Shown: in pieces, positions 1 to 8,786 of the stretch
How positions within the stretch are numbered: position 1 is the stretch's first letter
How the letters are laid out: each line of letters starts with the position of its first letter
Origin: an uncultured Sphingomonadales bacterium
Lineage (GTDB): Bacteria; Pseudomonadota; Alphaproteobacteria; Sphingomonadales; Sphingomonadaceae
Direction: 5' to 3'
DNA: 63,137 nt
NCBI GenBank assembly: GCA_903858875.1
Contig: CAIOKP010000261.1
Span: 1 to 63,137 of the forward strand
Notes under the pieces: generated by a model
What the model was told of the DNA's origin: nothing
The model's input: the letters and a program-made list of their open reading frames with translations, nothing else
Databases searched by the model: none
Translations under genes and position numbers: made by a program

Positions 1-1
1 C

Positions 2-1021
2 GATGCCGGCGCCGATCGCCCGATCTGGCGCGCCGCGCGCATCGCCTATACCGTTGACGCCGCCACCGGCGTGCCTCAGGAAGAACGCCTCGCCCACCCG
101 CGCAGCATGGCCCGCGCATTAATCAAGGCCGCGCGCCCGCACCAATGGGCAAAAAACGCGCTGGTCTTTGTGCCGCTCGCCTCATCCGGTCTGATCATCA
201 ATGGTGCGGCGTCCATGCGCGCCCTGCTCGCCTTTGCCGCGATGAGCCTGATCGCGAGCAGCGTATACCTGTTCAACGACCTGCTCGACATTGACGCGGA
301 CCGCCTGCACGCCAAAAAGCGTCATCGTCCACTCGCCAACGGTGCCTTGCCGATCCCGGTCGCGGCCGTTGCCACGGTTGGCGCGGCGACGGCGGGGCTG
401 ACACTAGCCTGGGCGCTGGGTGTGCCGACGTTTTCGGCGATGGCCTGCTATTTCGGGCTGACGTTGGCCTATTCGATGCGGCTGAAGGCGGCGATGATCG
501 CTGACGTGCTAACGCTGGCCTGCCTCTATACCATACGCATCATCGCGGGCGCCGCGGCGATTGCCGTGCCGATCTCGTCATGGCTGTTACTGTTCAGCGT
601 CTTCTTCTTCCTCAGCCTCGGCTATCTCAAGCGCTATGTTGAACTGCGTACCAGCGCGCGGGACGACCATGAACTGCTGTCGGGCCGTGGCTATACGCGC
701 TCGGATACCGAGATCGTAGCGATCAGCGGGATCGCGGCGGGCATGGTGTCGATCCTCGTGCTGGTGCTGTTTGCCGAGGCGATGGGCCGGGGCGGCGCCT
801 ATGCCACGCCGCAAATGCTGTGGCTGTTACCGCTGCCGCTGCTCTACTGGCTCAACCGGGTATGGATGATGGGCCGGCGTGGCCAGGTCGACAGCGATCC
901 TGTCGCCTTTGCCATCACCGATCCCAAGAGCATTGCGGTCGGCGCGGTGCTGGGGTTGATCCTCATCGCCGCAAAGTTTGCGCCGCTGGGTGGGTTCCTG
1001 CCACAACTCGGCGTCAATTAA
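2..1021 (+). CDS. HAD-UbiA fusion prenyltransferase (5' truncated by window edge)
   Basis: Integral-membrane prenyltransferase of the UbiA superfamily. The reading frame is open from base 2, so the ORF-track GTG at 71 is probably internal. The residues before it (DAGADRPIWRAARIA) look like the last HAD-phosphatase motif, so the full protein is probably a HAD domain fused to UbiA, an arrangement known in decaprenyl-phosphate-ribose-synthase-like proteins. The UbiA part begins ARPHQWAKNALVFVPL and carries the first Asp-rich motif NDLLDIDADR and several hydrophobic helices. The substrate cannot be read from the sequence; a polyprenyl-phosphate glycosyl or prenyl transfer at the inner membrane is the family expectation. 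Confidence 0.85.
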   Translation, partial: DAGADRPIWRAARIAYTVDAATGVPQEERLAHPRSMARALIKAARPHQWAKNALVFVPLASSGLIINGAASMRALLAFAAMSLIASSVYLFNDLLDIDADRLHAKKRHRPLANGALPIPVAAVATVGAATAGLTLAWALGVPTFSAMACYFGLTLAYSMRLKAAMIADVLTLACLYTIRIIAGAAAIAVPISSWLLLFSVFFFLSLGYLKRYVELRTSARDDHELLSGRGYTRSDTEIVAISGIAAGMVSILVLVLFAEAMGRGGAYATPQMLWLLPLPLLYWLNRVWMMGRRGQVDSDPVAFAITDPKSIAVGAVLGLILIAAKFAPLGGFLPQLGVN

Positions 1022-1092
1022 ACCCTAGACCGGGCGGGCCGACGCGATCAGTCGATTGCGCGCGCGCCCCTTTCCCCGCTAAGCCCTGCGAC

Positions 1093-1812
1093 ATGGCCAA
1101 ATTCTTTTCCCGACCCGATGCGACACGCAGGCTTGGTTATCGCCTCGGCTGGTATGTGGCGATGGGGACCTTGTTGTTTGTCGGTGGATCGGTGGCGATC
1201 ACGTTGATCTATCGCGTGGTGCCGCCACCTGTCACGTTGACGATGATTTTCGATTCGCATGGATTTTCCCGCACATGGGTCCCGATGTCGCGGATCGACC
1301 GGCGCATGGTCGACGCCGTGATCGCGGGCGAGGATTCGCGCTTTTGCAAGCACCACGGCTTTGACAGCGCCGGCCTCACCTATGCGCTCCAGCGTGATCT
1401 CAACGGCGGCAAATTGCGCGGCGGATCGACCATCAGCCAGCAAACCGCCAAAAACGCTTTCTTGTGGCAGGGCACCGGCTGGACCCGCTTTGCGCGCAAG
1501 GGGCTGGAAACCTGGTACACCGTGCTGATCGAGGCGCTGTGGCCCAAGCGGCGGATCATGGAGGTCTATCTCAACGTCGCGGAAACCGGCCTCGGCACCT
1601 ATGGGGTCGAAACGGCATCGCAGCGGTATTACGGTCATTCCGCCGCATCGCTGTCACAGGTGGAGGCCGCGCGCATCGCCGCCGCTCTGCCCAACCCCAA
1701 AAAGCGCGCGGTGGTCGGCGCAACCGGCTCCACCCGTCGCCACGGCAACGCGATTGCCAAGCGGAGCGGCACGGTCCGGCGCGATGACCTCGACGATTGC
1801 GTCTACGAATAA
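1093..1812 (+). CDS. mtgA: Monofunctional biosynthetic peptidoglycan transglycosylase
   Basis: GT51 glycosyltransferase that polymerises lipid II into glycan strands on the periplasmic face of the inner membrane. The start was moved from 820 to ATG 1093 (MAKFFSRP), because the earlier part overlaps the UbiA gene in another frame. The 239-aa product has one N-terminal membrane segment (about residues 18-40). It then shows the GT51 motifs AGEDSRFCKHHGFD with the catalytic Glu, GGSTISQQTAKN, and RRIMEVYLNVAETG. The length fits stand-alone MtgA, and no transpeptidase domain follows. It lies 71 bp after the UbiA gene and ends just before a strong bidirectional terminator. Confidence 0.95.
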   Translation: MAKFFSRPDATRRLGYRLGWYVAMGTLLFVGGSVAITLIYRVVPPPVTLTMIFDSHGFSRTWVPMSRIDRRMVDAVIAGEDSRFCKHHGFDSAGLTYALQRDLNGGKLRGGSTISQQTAKNAFLWQGTGWTRFARKGLETWYTVLIEALWPKRRIMEVYLNVAETGLGTYGVETASQRYYGHSAASLSQVEAARIAAALPNPKKRAVVGATGSTRRHGNAIAKRSGTVRRDDLDDCVYE

Positions 1813-1832
1813 ATCTCAGCCACTATACACAG

Positions 1833-1870
1833 AAAAGGGGCGCTTCCTCGCGGAAGCGCCCCTCTTTGTT
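1833..1870. terminator. Bidirectional intrinsic terminator between mtgA and the TonB receptor
   Basis: An 11-bp perfect stem GGGGCGCTTCC / GGAAGCGCCCC closes a TCGC loop. It is flanked by AGAAAA on the left and TCTTTGTTT on the right, so it gives a T-tract in both directions. It sits between convergent mtgA and the TonB receptor. Confidence 0.85.
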
Positions 1871-1888
1871 TCAGCCCCTGATCAAAGA

Positions 1889-4471
1889 TCAATAAGCGAT
1901 ATTCACCGATGCCACAAAGGCGCGCGGCGCGCCAACATAGGCAGTATTCACATAGCTGCCAGCGCCAACCACCGCATTGGTCGTCGAGCTCATCGAGCCA
2001 ACGTAGAAGTGGTTGAACAGGTTGGTCACGTTCAGCTGCACATAGGACTTTTCGCCAAGGCCCGACTTCGCGAGCGAGAAGCGCGCGTCGAGATCGACAA
2101 TGGCATAGCCTGCCGTCTTGGCAGGATACTGCAACGACGTCGTCGCAGCGGTCGTGCCCATGTAATAGCCGACGTTTTCGTCGTTCACATAACGCTCACC
2201 GGTATACTTGGCCTGTACACCCAGCGTGAACGGACCGGTTTCACCCTGCAAACGGCCACCCAGCGTCAGGTGCGGCGCGGCCGATTCGACCTTGCCTGCC
2301 GTGTTGAGATAGCCTTCGCTGCCAACGCAAACGATCTGGCCAACGGCCACCGAAGTCGCGGTTGCGGCCGGGCAAGCGCCGTTGTCGACGTTGCCTTCGA
2401 TCTTCGAATGAATCAACGATGCAAAGGCATAGGCCGTGACCTTGGGTGCGATCTTGTAAGCCACGTTGGCGTCGACACCATAGCGGGTCACAGGACCGAG
2501 GTTTTCATAGATCGAGATCTGCTGAATCGGGTCATAGGCCTGACCCAGACGGTTCGTGAAGTGGGTGTACCACAAGTCGACCTGCGCCGTGATCTTGCGA
2601 TCATTGAAGCGATAGCCAAGGTCGAAGTTATCCGACTTTTCCGGATTGGGTTCGGCGCCGGCCGTGCCCTGCGGATAGTAGAACGAGTTGTACAGCGCAG
2701 TGGTCTGCGGCGCCTGGAAGCCCTTCGAGTAGTTAAAGAAAGCCTCGTGGCCATTGCCCAGCTTGTAGGTGAAGCCGATGTTCGGCAGCACCACGCTGTA
2801 GTTATACTTGCGCGTCTGCGGAGCAGCAGCGCCGGCGGGAGCCACGCCATTGTAGCTATAGGGGTTGGCATTACCAAAGGCAGTGCCCGAAGCCCCAAAG
2901 GCGCAAGTGACGTTGCTGACGCTGGTCGTGAAGCAATAGTTGGTCAGCACGCGGTGCAGGAAGGGCGCGCGCAAGCCCGCATTAACGGTCAGCGCCTTGG
3001 CGAAGAACTGGCCGCGATATTCACCCGAAATCTGGTTCAACTCAGCAATCGACAGAGTGTCACGCTTTTCGATCAGATTGCCATTGGCATCGGTCACTGC
3101 GGCATTGGTCGCATAGACGTTGATCGGGCTGCCGTTCGAGTTGAGGAAGGTCGCCTCGCCGCTCTGGGTGATCATCGAACGGGCGAAGGCATAGGCCAGA
3201 CGTACCGACTGCGTCGGTGCAATGTCATAGCGCAACGACGAGGTCAGCGCGACGCGGTGGGTCTTGGTCTCGCTCGGCACGTACATCTGGACCTTGTCGG
3301 TCATGTTGCCGTTGCCGTTGAGATCTTCACCCAGATAATAGCTACCGCCGATATACCCGGTCGCCGTGGTGTCGGCACCGATCGTTTTGTAGCTCTCGAA
3401 CATCCCAGCCGTACCGCCGCCATTGGCCTTGGTAAACTGATAGCTTGGGTCCAGCGTGAAGACGAGATTGTCGGCCAGCGTCTTTTTGAACGCGGCGCGC
3501 ACGTTCAGCAGGTTGGCCGGGTTCGGGCGATATTCAAACGCGGTGCCGCAGGTGTTCGGCGTGGCCGTCGTGCTGGTGGTGCACGGCGTGTAGGTGTAAA
3601 ACGCGTTCGTGTAGTTGCTCGGGAAAGCGGTGAAGCCGGTGCCCGTGTCCGCCGCGTAAGGCGTCACGGCCAGCGCATCGCTGCCCGAGAAGTTGTTACG
3701 CAGCACGACATAAAACGCGGCCAGCGACAGGAAATCACCATTGCTGCCCAGCGGTTGATAGAGCTTGCCGTTAAACTGATGGCGATCGATCTTGCTGTAG
3801 TTGTTGAACGGCGAATCGTTCTTCGAATCGCTGGCCGAAATCCATGCCTTCGTGCCGGCCGACGTGAACTCGCCGGTTTCCAGCATGCCGAACACGCGCC
3901 AGTAATTGTCGCTGCCGAGGCCCGCATTGACGCGGAAGCCCATCTTGTCAGATGGCATATGCGAGGTGAAGTTGATGGTCGAACCGGTCGCCGACGAGGT
4001 CGGGCTATCGACGTCGGTCGTGCCCAGATTGACGGTCACCTTGTCGATCACTTCGCTGTCGAGCAATTCGCCGCCGTACAGCGCGTAACCGCCGTCGTCG
4101 TTCAGCGTCATGCCGTCAAAGGTTTCCGAGATACGCGACGAATCGAAACCACGGATCCACAGGTTGCCGCTGGTGCCGCCGTAGGGATCGTTGTTGGTGT
4201 AGCTGACGCCCGGCAGGTAGTTGATCAAATCGTTGACCGACTGACCGCCGACCTGATGCTCGATCCAGTCCTGGTTCAACTCAGCCTTGGCTTTTGTCGT
4301 ATCGGGAATGTTGACGCCGTCGATGCCCTTGTTGCTCTTGGCACCGGTCACCACGATGGTCTTGTCGAAATCAGCCGAACCGGTCGATTGAGCGAAGGCT
4401 GGCGTCGCCATAGCGGCAACAGCGATAGCGATCGTGCTGGTTGCGACGACCGAGAAATTAAATTTGCGCAT
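1889..4471 (-). CDS. TonB-dependent outer-membrane receptor
   Basis: Outer-membrane beta-barrel transporter of 860 aa energised by TonB-ExbBD. The start was moved to ATG 4471 (MRKFNFSV), giving a clean signal peptide that ends ATPAFA; the 26 extra residues in the ORF track are non-signal-like. Next come a TonB-box-like stretch (KTIVVTGAK), a plug domain (residues about 50-180, VNDLINYLPGVSYTNNDPYGG, NLWIRGFDSSRISETFDG), and a barrel ending with the aromatic-rich strand FVASVNIAY. The ligand is unknown. The gene stands alone, divergent from a CDF exporter, with no siderophore or sugar genes beside it. Confidence 0.93.
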   Translation of the reverse strand: MRKFNFSVVATSTIAIAVAAMATPAFAQSTGSADFDKTIVVTGAKSNKGIDGVNIPDTTKAKAELNQDWIEHQVGGQSVNDLINYLPGVSYTNNDPYGGTSGNLWIRGFDSSRISETFDGMTLNDDGGYALYGGELLDSEVIDKVTVNLGTTDVDSPTSSATGSTINFTSHMPSDKMGFRVNAGLGSDNYWRVFGMLETGEFTSAGTKAWISASDSKNDSPFNNYSKIDRHQFNGKLYQPLGSNGDFLSLAAFYVVLRNNFSGSDALAVTPYAADTGTGFTAFPSNYTNAFYTYTPCTTSTTATPNTCGTAFEYRPNPANLLNVRAAFKKTLADNLVFTLDPSYQFTKANGGGTAGMFESYKTIGADTTATGYIGGSYYLGEDLNGNGNMTDKVQMYVPSETKTHRVALTSSLRYDIAPTQSVRLAYAFARSMITQSGEATFLNSNGSPINVYATNAAVTDANGNLIEKRDTLSIAELNQISGEYRGQFFAKALTVNAGLRAPFLHRVLTNYCFTTSVSNVTCAFGASGTAFGNANPYSYNGVAPAGAAAPQTRKYNYSVVLPNIGFTYKLGNGHEAFFNYSKGFQAPQTTALYNSFYYPQGTAGAEPNPEKSDNFDLGYRFNDRKITAQVDLWYTHFTNRLGQAYDPIQQISIYENLGPVTRYGVDANVAYKIAPKVTAYAFASLIHSKIEGNVDNGACPAATATSVAVGQIVCVGSEGYLNTAGKVESAAPHLTLGGRLQGETGPFTLGVQAKYTGERYVNDENVGYYMGTTAATTSLQYPAKTAGYAIVDLDARFSLAKSGLGEKSYVQLNVTNLFNHFYVGSMSSTTNAVVGAGSYVNTAYVGAPRAFVASVNIAY

Positions 4472-4788
4472 GCTTGAAGGCCCCTGCATGACAGAATTGC
4501 GTGACGAACCGCATCTCCGCCATGAATGGAAGATGCGATAAGCGAACACCTAGCGATGTCTGAGCGCGTACTAAACAGCGCTTTGTGACAGAGATTTGAC
4601 AACGCCACCCTCCCATCCGGCGCAATAGTCAGAATCTGCAACTTTATTTCACCACACATCCCGCAACGGCAAGCATCTTTCGCAGTTGCGGCAAAGTTGC
4701 CCCTTTGGATGGTTTAGCCTATCGTCTGAACCTTGCGAATTGCGTGACAGTGCGACATTTGTGCAACGCAGCACTAGGGATAGATATA
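4472..4788. other. Divergent intergenic region, TonB receptor / CDF exporter
   Basis: 317 bp without a convincing gene. It must hold both divergent promoters. A TTGACA box on the plus strand (4596-4601) has no clear matching -10 element. An inverted repeat AGCGCG...GCGCT lies at about 4563-4582. I could not recognise a Zur, Fur or riboswitch signature. Confidence 0.4.
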
Positions 4789-5814
4789 ATGGGCGCAGGC
4801 CACCACCACGAAATCGATCATGTGCATACCCACAATCATGGGCACGATCATGCCCATGATCACAGCCATGCCGCCAAAAGCAGTCATTCCCATGGGCATG
4901 GTCACAGCCATGGGGCCGGCCACCACCATCACCATCATGGCCCCAGTGACGGCCCGGTGTTTGCCATAGCGGTTGGGCTGAACTCCCTGTTCGTCGTGGC
5001 TGAAACGGTCGCGGGCGTGGTCGGGCACTCCACCGCGCTGTTGGCCGACGCCGGACACAATTTTTCCGACGTGCTGGCACTATTGCTCGCGTGGGGCGCA
5101 AATCGCCTGGCAAAGCGCCCGCCGACCGCCCGCTTCACCTATGGCATGAAAAGCGCGTCCATTCTGGCGGCGCTGGCCAACGCCTCGCTGCTCTGGCTGG
5201 CGCTGGGGGCGATTTTGATCGAGACGATTCGTTCGTTCGCGACGCCACAGACGGTATCCGCACCGATGGTCATGGCGGTCGCCGCCGGCGGCATCGCCGT
5301 CAACGGCCTGTCCGCATTGCTGTTTGCCCGCGGGAGCAAGGACGACATCAACATGCGCGCCGCGTTCCAGCACCTGATGGCCGATGCCGTCGTGTCGGCA
5401 GGCGTCGTTATCGCCGGCGCTGTCGTGCTGTTTACCGGCTGGAACTGGATCGATCCGGTCACCAGCCTCGTCATCACCGCGCTGATCGCCCTGAGCAGCT
5501 GGTCGCTGCTGCGCGAATCGGTCCAGTTCGGCCTGCTCGGCGTGCCAGCCGGCATCGAGCATGACAAAGTGCGCAGCTTTCTCGGGCAACAGCCTGGCGT
5601 TACTGCCGTCCACGACCTCCACATCTGGCCGATGAGCACCACCGAAACCGCGCTGACCGCGCATGTTGTCATGCCGGACGGCCATCCGGGCGATGCCTTC
5701 CTCCACCACCTCGCCCACGAGATGAAGGATGATTTCGGCATCGGCCACGCAACATTCCAGATCGAAACCGAAAGCGGCCACGATTGTGTGTTGCATCCGG
5801 ATGCGGTGATTTAA
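4789..5814 (+). CDS. CDF-family cation efflux transporter with His-rich N-terminus
   Basis: Cation diffusion facilitator (CzcD/ZitB type) of 341 aa that exports Zn2+ or related divalent metals across the inner membrane in exchange for protons. ATG 4789 (MGAGHHHE) was chosen over 4705 because it follows AGGGA and starts the His-rich tail. About 45 residues rich in HxH repeats, ending in six consecutive His, precede six predicted helices. Helix II has the metal-site motif ADAGHNFSD and helix V HLMADAVVSAG. The C-terminal cytoplasmic domain contains DLHIWPMS. Regulation is not evident from the upstream DNA. Confidence 0.92.
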   Translation: MGAGHHHEIDHVHTHNHGHDHAHDHSHAAKSSHSHGHGHSHGAGHHHHHHGPSDGPVFAIAVGLNSLFVVAETVAGVVGHSTALLADAGHNFSDVLALLLAWGANRLAKRPPTARFTYGMKSASILAALANASLLWLALGAILIETIRSFATPQTVSAPMVMAVAAGGIAVNGLSALLFARGSKDDINMRAAFQHLMADAVVSAGVVIAGAVVLFTGWNWIDPVTSLVITALIALSSWSLLRESVQFGLLGVPAGIEHDKVRSFLGQQPGVTAVHDLHIWPMSTTETALTAHVVMPDGHPGDAFLHHLAHEMKDDFGIGHATFQIETESGHDCVLHPDAVI

Positions 5815-5820
5815 AAAACG

Positions 5821-5852
5821 ATAGGTGCGAGCGCGGTGGTCCTCGCACCTAT
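5821..5852 (-). terminator. Hairpin terminator after pyrC (GGTGCGAG family)
   Basis: An 11-bp perfect stem ATAGGTGCGAG / CTCGCACCTAT with a 10-nt loop lies between two convergent genes. On the minus strand it is followed by CGTTTTTT, so it should terminate pyrC. The core GGTGCGAG recurs in other intergenic hairpins of this window. Confidence 0.75.
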
Positions 5853-5856
5853 CCCC

Positions 5857-7194
5857 TTACAACGCCCCGGCAAACTTCAACGGTTCGCCCACGGCCACAT
5901 TGGCCAATTGCCCTTCCCACATCACTTGGTGCCCGCGAATGATCGTGCCGATTACCCGACCCGACAATGTCATGCCGGTATAGGGCGACCAGCCACAGCG
6001 GCTTTCCAGCCAATCCTCGGTGATGGTGAAGCTGCCTTTCAGGTCGACGATGCTGAAATCGGCGTCATAGCCGGCCGCAATTCGGCCCTTCGATTGCAGG
6101 CCGAAGATGCGCTGCACCCCGGCGCTCGTCAGGTCAATCAACCGCGCCAGCGTCAGCCTGCCGGCCGCCACATGGTCGAGCATCAGCGGCAACAGCGTCT
6201 GGACACCGGGCATACCGCTGGGCGAAGCGGGATAGGGCTTGGCCTTTTCCTCGATCGTGTGCGGCGCGTGGTCTGACCCCAGCACATCGGGCACACCCTG
6301 CCCGACCCAGTGCCACAGCCCCGCGACATGTGCCGCGCTGCGAATGGGCGGGTTCATCTGCGCATAGGTGCCAAGGCGCGGATAGGCGTCCTCCGCCGCC
6401 AGCGTCAGATGCTGCGGCGTGACTTCGCAAGTGGCGATATCGCGATGCTGGCTGATAACCGCCAGTTCCTGCGGCGTTGTCACGTGCAGAATATGGATCG
6501 GCCGCCGCGCCGCCCGCGCCAACCGCAGGATGCGCGTGGTCGCCAGCATCGCGCTTTCGTCATCGCGCCAGACGGGATGCGACGACGGGTCGCCCTCAAT
6601 GCGGAAATCCTTGCGAGCGTTCATTCGCGCCTCGTCCTCGGCATGGATCGCGACGCGGCGCACACCGTTGGCCAACACCCGCGCCAGCGCCTCATCCTCG
6701 GCCACCAACAGGCTGCCGGTCGAGGCGCCCATGAAGATCTTCACCCCCGCCGTACCGGGAATCCGCTCCATCTCGGCCAAATGTTCGGCATTGTCAGAGG
6801 TCGCGCCGACGTAAAACGCATGGTCGCACCACATCCGGTGATGCGCGCGTTCCAATTTATCATGCACACGCATGAACGAATCGGTGTTCGGATTGGTGTT
6901 CGGCATTTCAAACACCGCGGTTACCCCGCCCATCACCGCCGCGCGGCTACCCGTTTCGAGGTCTTCCTTATGCTCCAGCCCTGGCTCGCGGAAATGCACC
7001 TGGCTGTCGATCACGCCGGGCAGGATATCCAGCCCGGTGCAATCAATCCGCCGCGCTGCATCCGGAAAGCTGCCCAGCCCGATAATCTTGCCCTCGCGCA
7101 CCGCAACGTCGGTACGCATCGGACCATTGGGGGTGTGAACGGTGCCATTGGCCAAAACCAGTTCCGGGGCGTCGTGTAAGAATGCATGGGTCAT
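5857..7194 (-). CDS. pyrC: Dihydroorotase
   Basis: Amidohydrolase of pyrimidine biosynthesis that interconverts N-carbamoyl-aspartate and dihydroorotate in the cytoplasm. Class I dihydroorotase features are visible: the metal-binding HFREPG of DSQVHFREPG, a lysine in VKIFMGASTGS that would be carbamylated, VTPQHL, and GSDHAPH near the C-terminus. The product is 445 aa from ATG 7194 (MTHAFLHD). An ATG six codons upstream (7212) is equally possible, and neither has a good Shine-Dalgarno sequence. Allantoinase is the main alternative by fold, but the motif set and the absence of purine-catabolism neighbours favour PyrC. Confidence 0.88.
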   Translation of the reverse strand: MTHAFLHDAPELVLANGTVHTPNGPMRTDVAVREGKIIGLGSFPDAARRIDCTGLDILPGVIDSQVHFREPGLEHKEDLETGSRAAVMGGVTAVFEMPNTNPNTDSFMRVHDKLERAHHRMWCDHAFYVGATSDNAEHLAEMERIPGTAGVKIFMGASTGSLLVAEDEALARVLANGVRRVAIHAEDEARMNARKDFRIEGDPSSHPVWRDDESAMLATTRILRLARAARRPIHILHVTTPQELAVISQHRDIATCEVTPQHLTLAAEDAYPRLGTYAQMNPPIRSAAHVAGLWHWVGQGVPDVLGSDHAPHTIEEKAKPYPASPSGMPGVQTLLPLMLDHVAAGRLTLARLIDLTSAGVQRIFGLQSKGRIAAGYDADFSIVDLKGSFTITEDWLESRCGWSPYTGMTLSGRVIGTIIRGHQVMWEGQLANVAVGEPLKFAGAL

Positions 7195-7227
7195 GGGGGT
7201 GTCATGCCACATTTGGGAATGGGTTTT

Positions 7228-7276
7228 AAGGGGGTAGGTGCGAGGGTCTGGGCGATGGCGATCGCATCTACCCCTT
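7228..7276. repeat. Long imperfect hairpin between divergent pyrC and ygfZ
   Basis: The arms AAGGGGGTAGGTGCGA and TCGCATCTACCCCTT pair almost completely (one bulged G, one G-U) around an 18-nt loop. Both neighbours start here, so it is not a 3'-end terminator for either. It shares GTAGGTGCGAG with the hairpins at 5821 and 37611. Confidence 0.6.
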
Positions 7277-7309
7277 CACTTTCCAACACCAAGCCCCCAC
7301 CTTACCCCC

Positions 7310-8038
7310 ATGACCACCCTGACCACCCGCGCCCTCGTCCGCCTGTCCCCCACCGACCCCGCAGAGGACCCGCGTGGCTTTCTGCAAGGGTTGGTGACCA
7401 ATGATGTCGTGCTGGGCACTCTACCGTGCTGGGCGGGCCTTTTGAGCCCGCAAGGCAAGGTGATGTTCGACTTCATCGTGTGGGCAGATGGCGCGGATCT
7501 GTTGCTCGATTGCGAGGCCGATGCGGCGGACGCGCTGATCCGGCGCCTGTCGATGTACCGCCTGCGCCGGGCGATCGCGATTGCGCGGGACGAGACGCGG
7601 GCCGTGCATTGGAGCGTGACGGAGCACTCTGGCGCATCGCCCGATCCGCGGCTGGCCGGGCTGGGCTGGCGCTGGCTGGCGCCGGTCGATGGGGGGGGGC
7701 CGATGGGGGGCGGGGCCGACGCGGCCTATCGCGCCCATCGCCTGTCGCTGGGCGTTGCCGAGGGCGCGGCCGAGTTGGGCGACACGCTATGGCTGGAATG
7801 CAACGCGGTGGAGCTGAATGGGGTCAGCTTTACCAAGGGGTGCTATGTGGGCCAAGAAAATACCGCGCGGATGAACTGGCGGCAAAAGGTCAATCGGCGG
7901 TTGATTGTCTTGCCACTCGGCCAGTCGAACCCCGACCGACAGAGGATCGCCTATCCCGACCTTGGCTTGGCCATCGACCATTTGCGCCTCGAGGATATCA
8001 CCCCCGACATCACGCCCGACTGGCTTCAACCGAGCTGA
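7310..8038 (+). CDS. ygfZ: Folate-binding YgfZ/GcvT-like Fe-S cluster protein
   Basis: YgfZ (IBA57-like) helps to assemble or repair certain [4Fe-4S] proteins using folate. The hallmark KGCYVGQEN motif with its conserved cysteine is intact near residue 180, followed by RMNWRQKVNRRL. ATG 7310 (MTTLTTRALVRL) was chosen over 7238 since it starts the domain; it gives 242 aa, slightly short for the family. Its 3' end overlaps the convergent TetR gene by 13 bp. Confidence 0.9.
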   Translation: MTTLTTRALVRLSPTDPAEDPRGFLQGLVTNDVVLGTLPCWAGLLSPQGKVMFDFIVWADGADLLLDCEADAADALIRRLSMYRLRRAIAIARDETRAVHWSVTEHSGASPDPRLAGLGWRWLAPVDGGGPMGGGADAAYRAHRLSLGVAEGAAELGDTLWLECNAVELNGVSFTKGCYVGQENTARMNWRQKVNRRLIVLPLGQSNPDRQRIAYPDLGLAIDHLRLEDITPDITPDWLQPS

Positions 8039-8634
8039 GTAACGACGCGATCGGGGGGAACGTTCCCCAAACGCTGCGCTTCCTCTATCAACAAGCGTTC
8101 CGCCATATCGCGCGCGGTACTGCGCGGAATTTCCAGCGATCCGGCCAATGGCGCCCCGATCAACGAATCGCCCAGCGCCAATAGCACCAGCATCTGCGTC
8201 ACATGGCGCATACACACTTGCCCGGCGTCGTGAACCTCGTCGACGACCGCGTGAATACCGCCAACGATCGTGTCGAGCGCATCAACATTGCCAACCAACC
8301 GCATCCAGCTGACCAACTGCCCGCCGCCTTGTTTTTCAAAGGCATCGAACGTCAGATCGACGATTTCGCGCGCCGTGCCTGTTCCATCGCGCTGCGCGAT
8401 GACCGCGCGGGCAACCGAGGTGCAGATCGATACCGCGATATGATCGGCCAAGGCGCGCTGTAATTCCGACGCCGATCCGAAATGGTGGAGCAGATTGGCG
8501 TGGGTTCGCCCGATACGCGCGGCGACTGCCTTCAGCGTCACCCCTTGCGGCCCCTGCTCGATCAGCACCTCACGCGCCGCCTCCAGCGCTGCTGACCGGC
8601 TGGCCTCGGGCGACAAGCGCTTTCGCCCGGACAT
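8026..8634 (-). CDS. TetR/AcrR-family transcriptional regulator
   Basis: Ligand-responsive DNA-binding repressor. The N-terminal helix-turn-helix (SRSAALEAAREVLIEQGPQGVTLKAVAARIGRTHANLLHHFGS) is a clear TetR_N domain; the rest is an all-helical ligand domain. Start taken at 8634 (MSGRKRLSPEAS, 202 aa). The frame is open to 8757, and four in-frame ATGs occur once per 15-bp repeat, so a longer N-terminus cannot be excluded. It is divergent from the PF10118 gene at 8787, its likely target together with itself. Confidence 0.88.
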   Translation of the reverse strand: MSGRKRLSPEASRSAALEAAREVLIEQGPQGVTLKAVAARIGRTHANLLHHFGSASELQRALADHIAVSICTSVARAVIAQRDGTGTAREIVDLTFDAFEKQGGGQLVSWMRLVGNVDALDTIVGGIHAVVDEVHDAGQVCMRHVTQMLVLLALGDSLIGAPLAGSLEIPRSTARDMAERLLIEEAQRLGNVPPDRVVTQLG

Positions 8635-8641
8635 TGCGTTT

Positions 8642-8701
8642 ACTGGCATTACGCGCGTTGGCATTACGCTCGTTGACATCGTGCTCGTTGACATCGTGCT
8701 C
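8642..8701. repeat. Four tandem 15-bp repeats upstream of the TetR gene
   Basis: The plus strand reads ACTGGCATTACGCGC, GTTGGCATTACGCTC, then GTTGACATCGTGCTC twice. The last two units are identical and the first two diverged. The array sits in the 5' part of the TetR reading frame, where it would encode MPVNA, MPTRV, MSTSV and MSTST, and in the TetR/PF10118 intergenic region. Confidence 0.8.
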
Positions 8702-8786
8702 GACCGAATTGATATGCGACCCAAGACACGGCGCCTTAAAGATTCGCCAAGCCGCATTACCGGCTTTGCATCATTTCGGCAAGAAC

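Noticed and set aside
1601-4477. 958-aa plus-strand ORF opposite the TonB receptor
   Set aside because: Antisense shadow of a high-GC gene. The protein is Arg/Gly/Val-rich with no domain, while the opposite strand encodes a clear signal peptide, plug and barrel.
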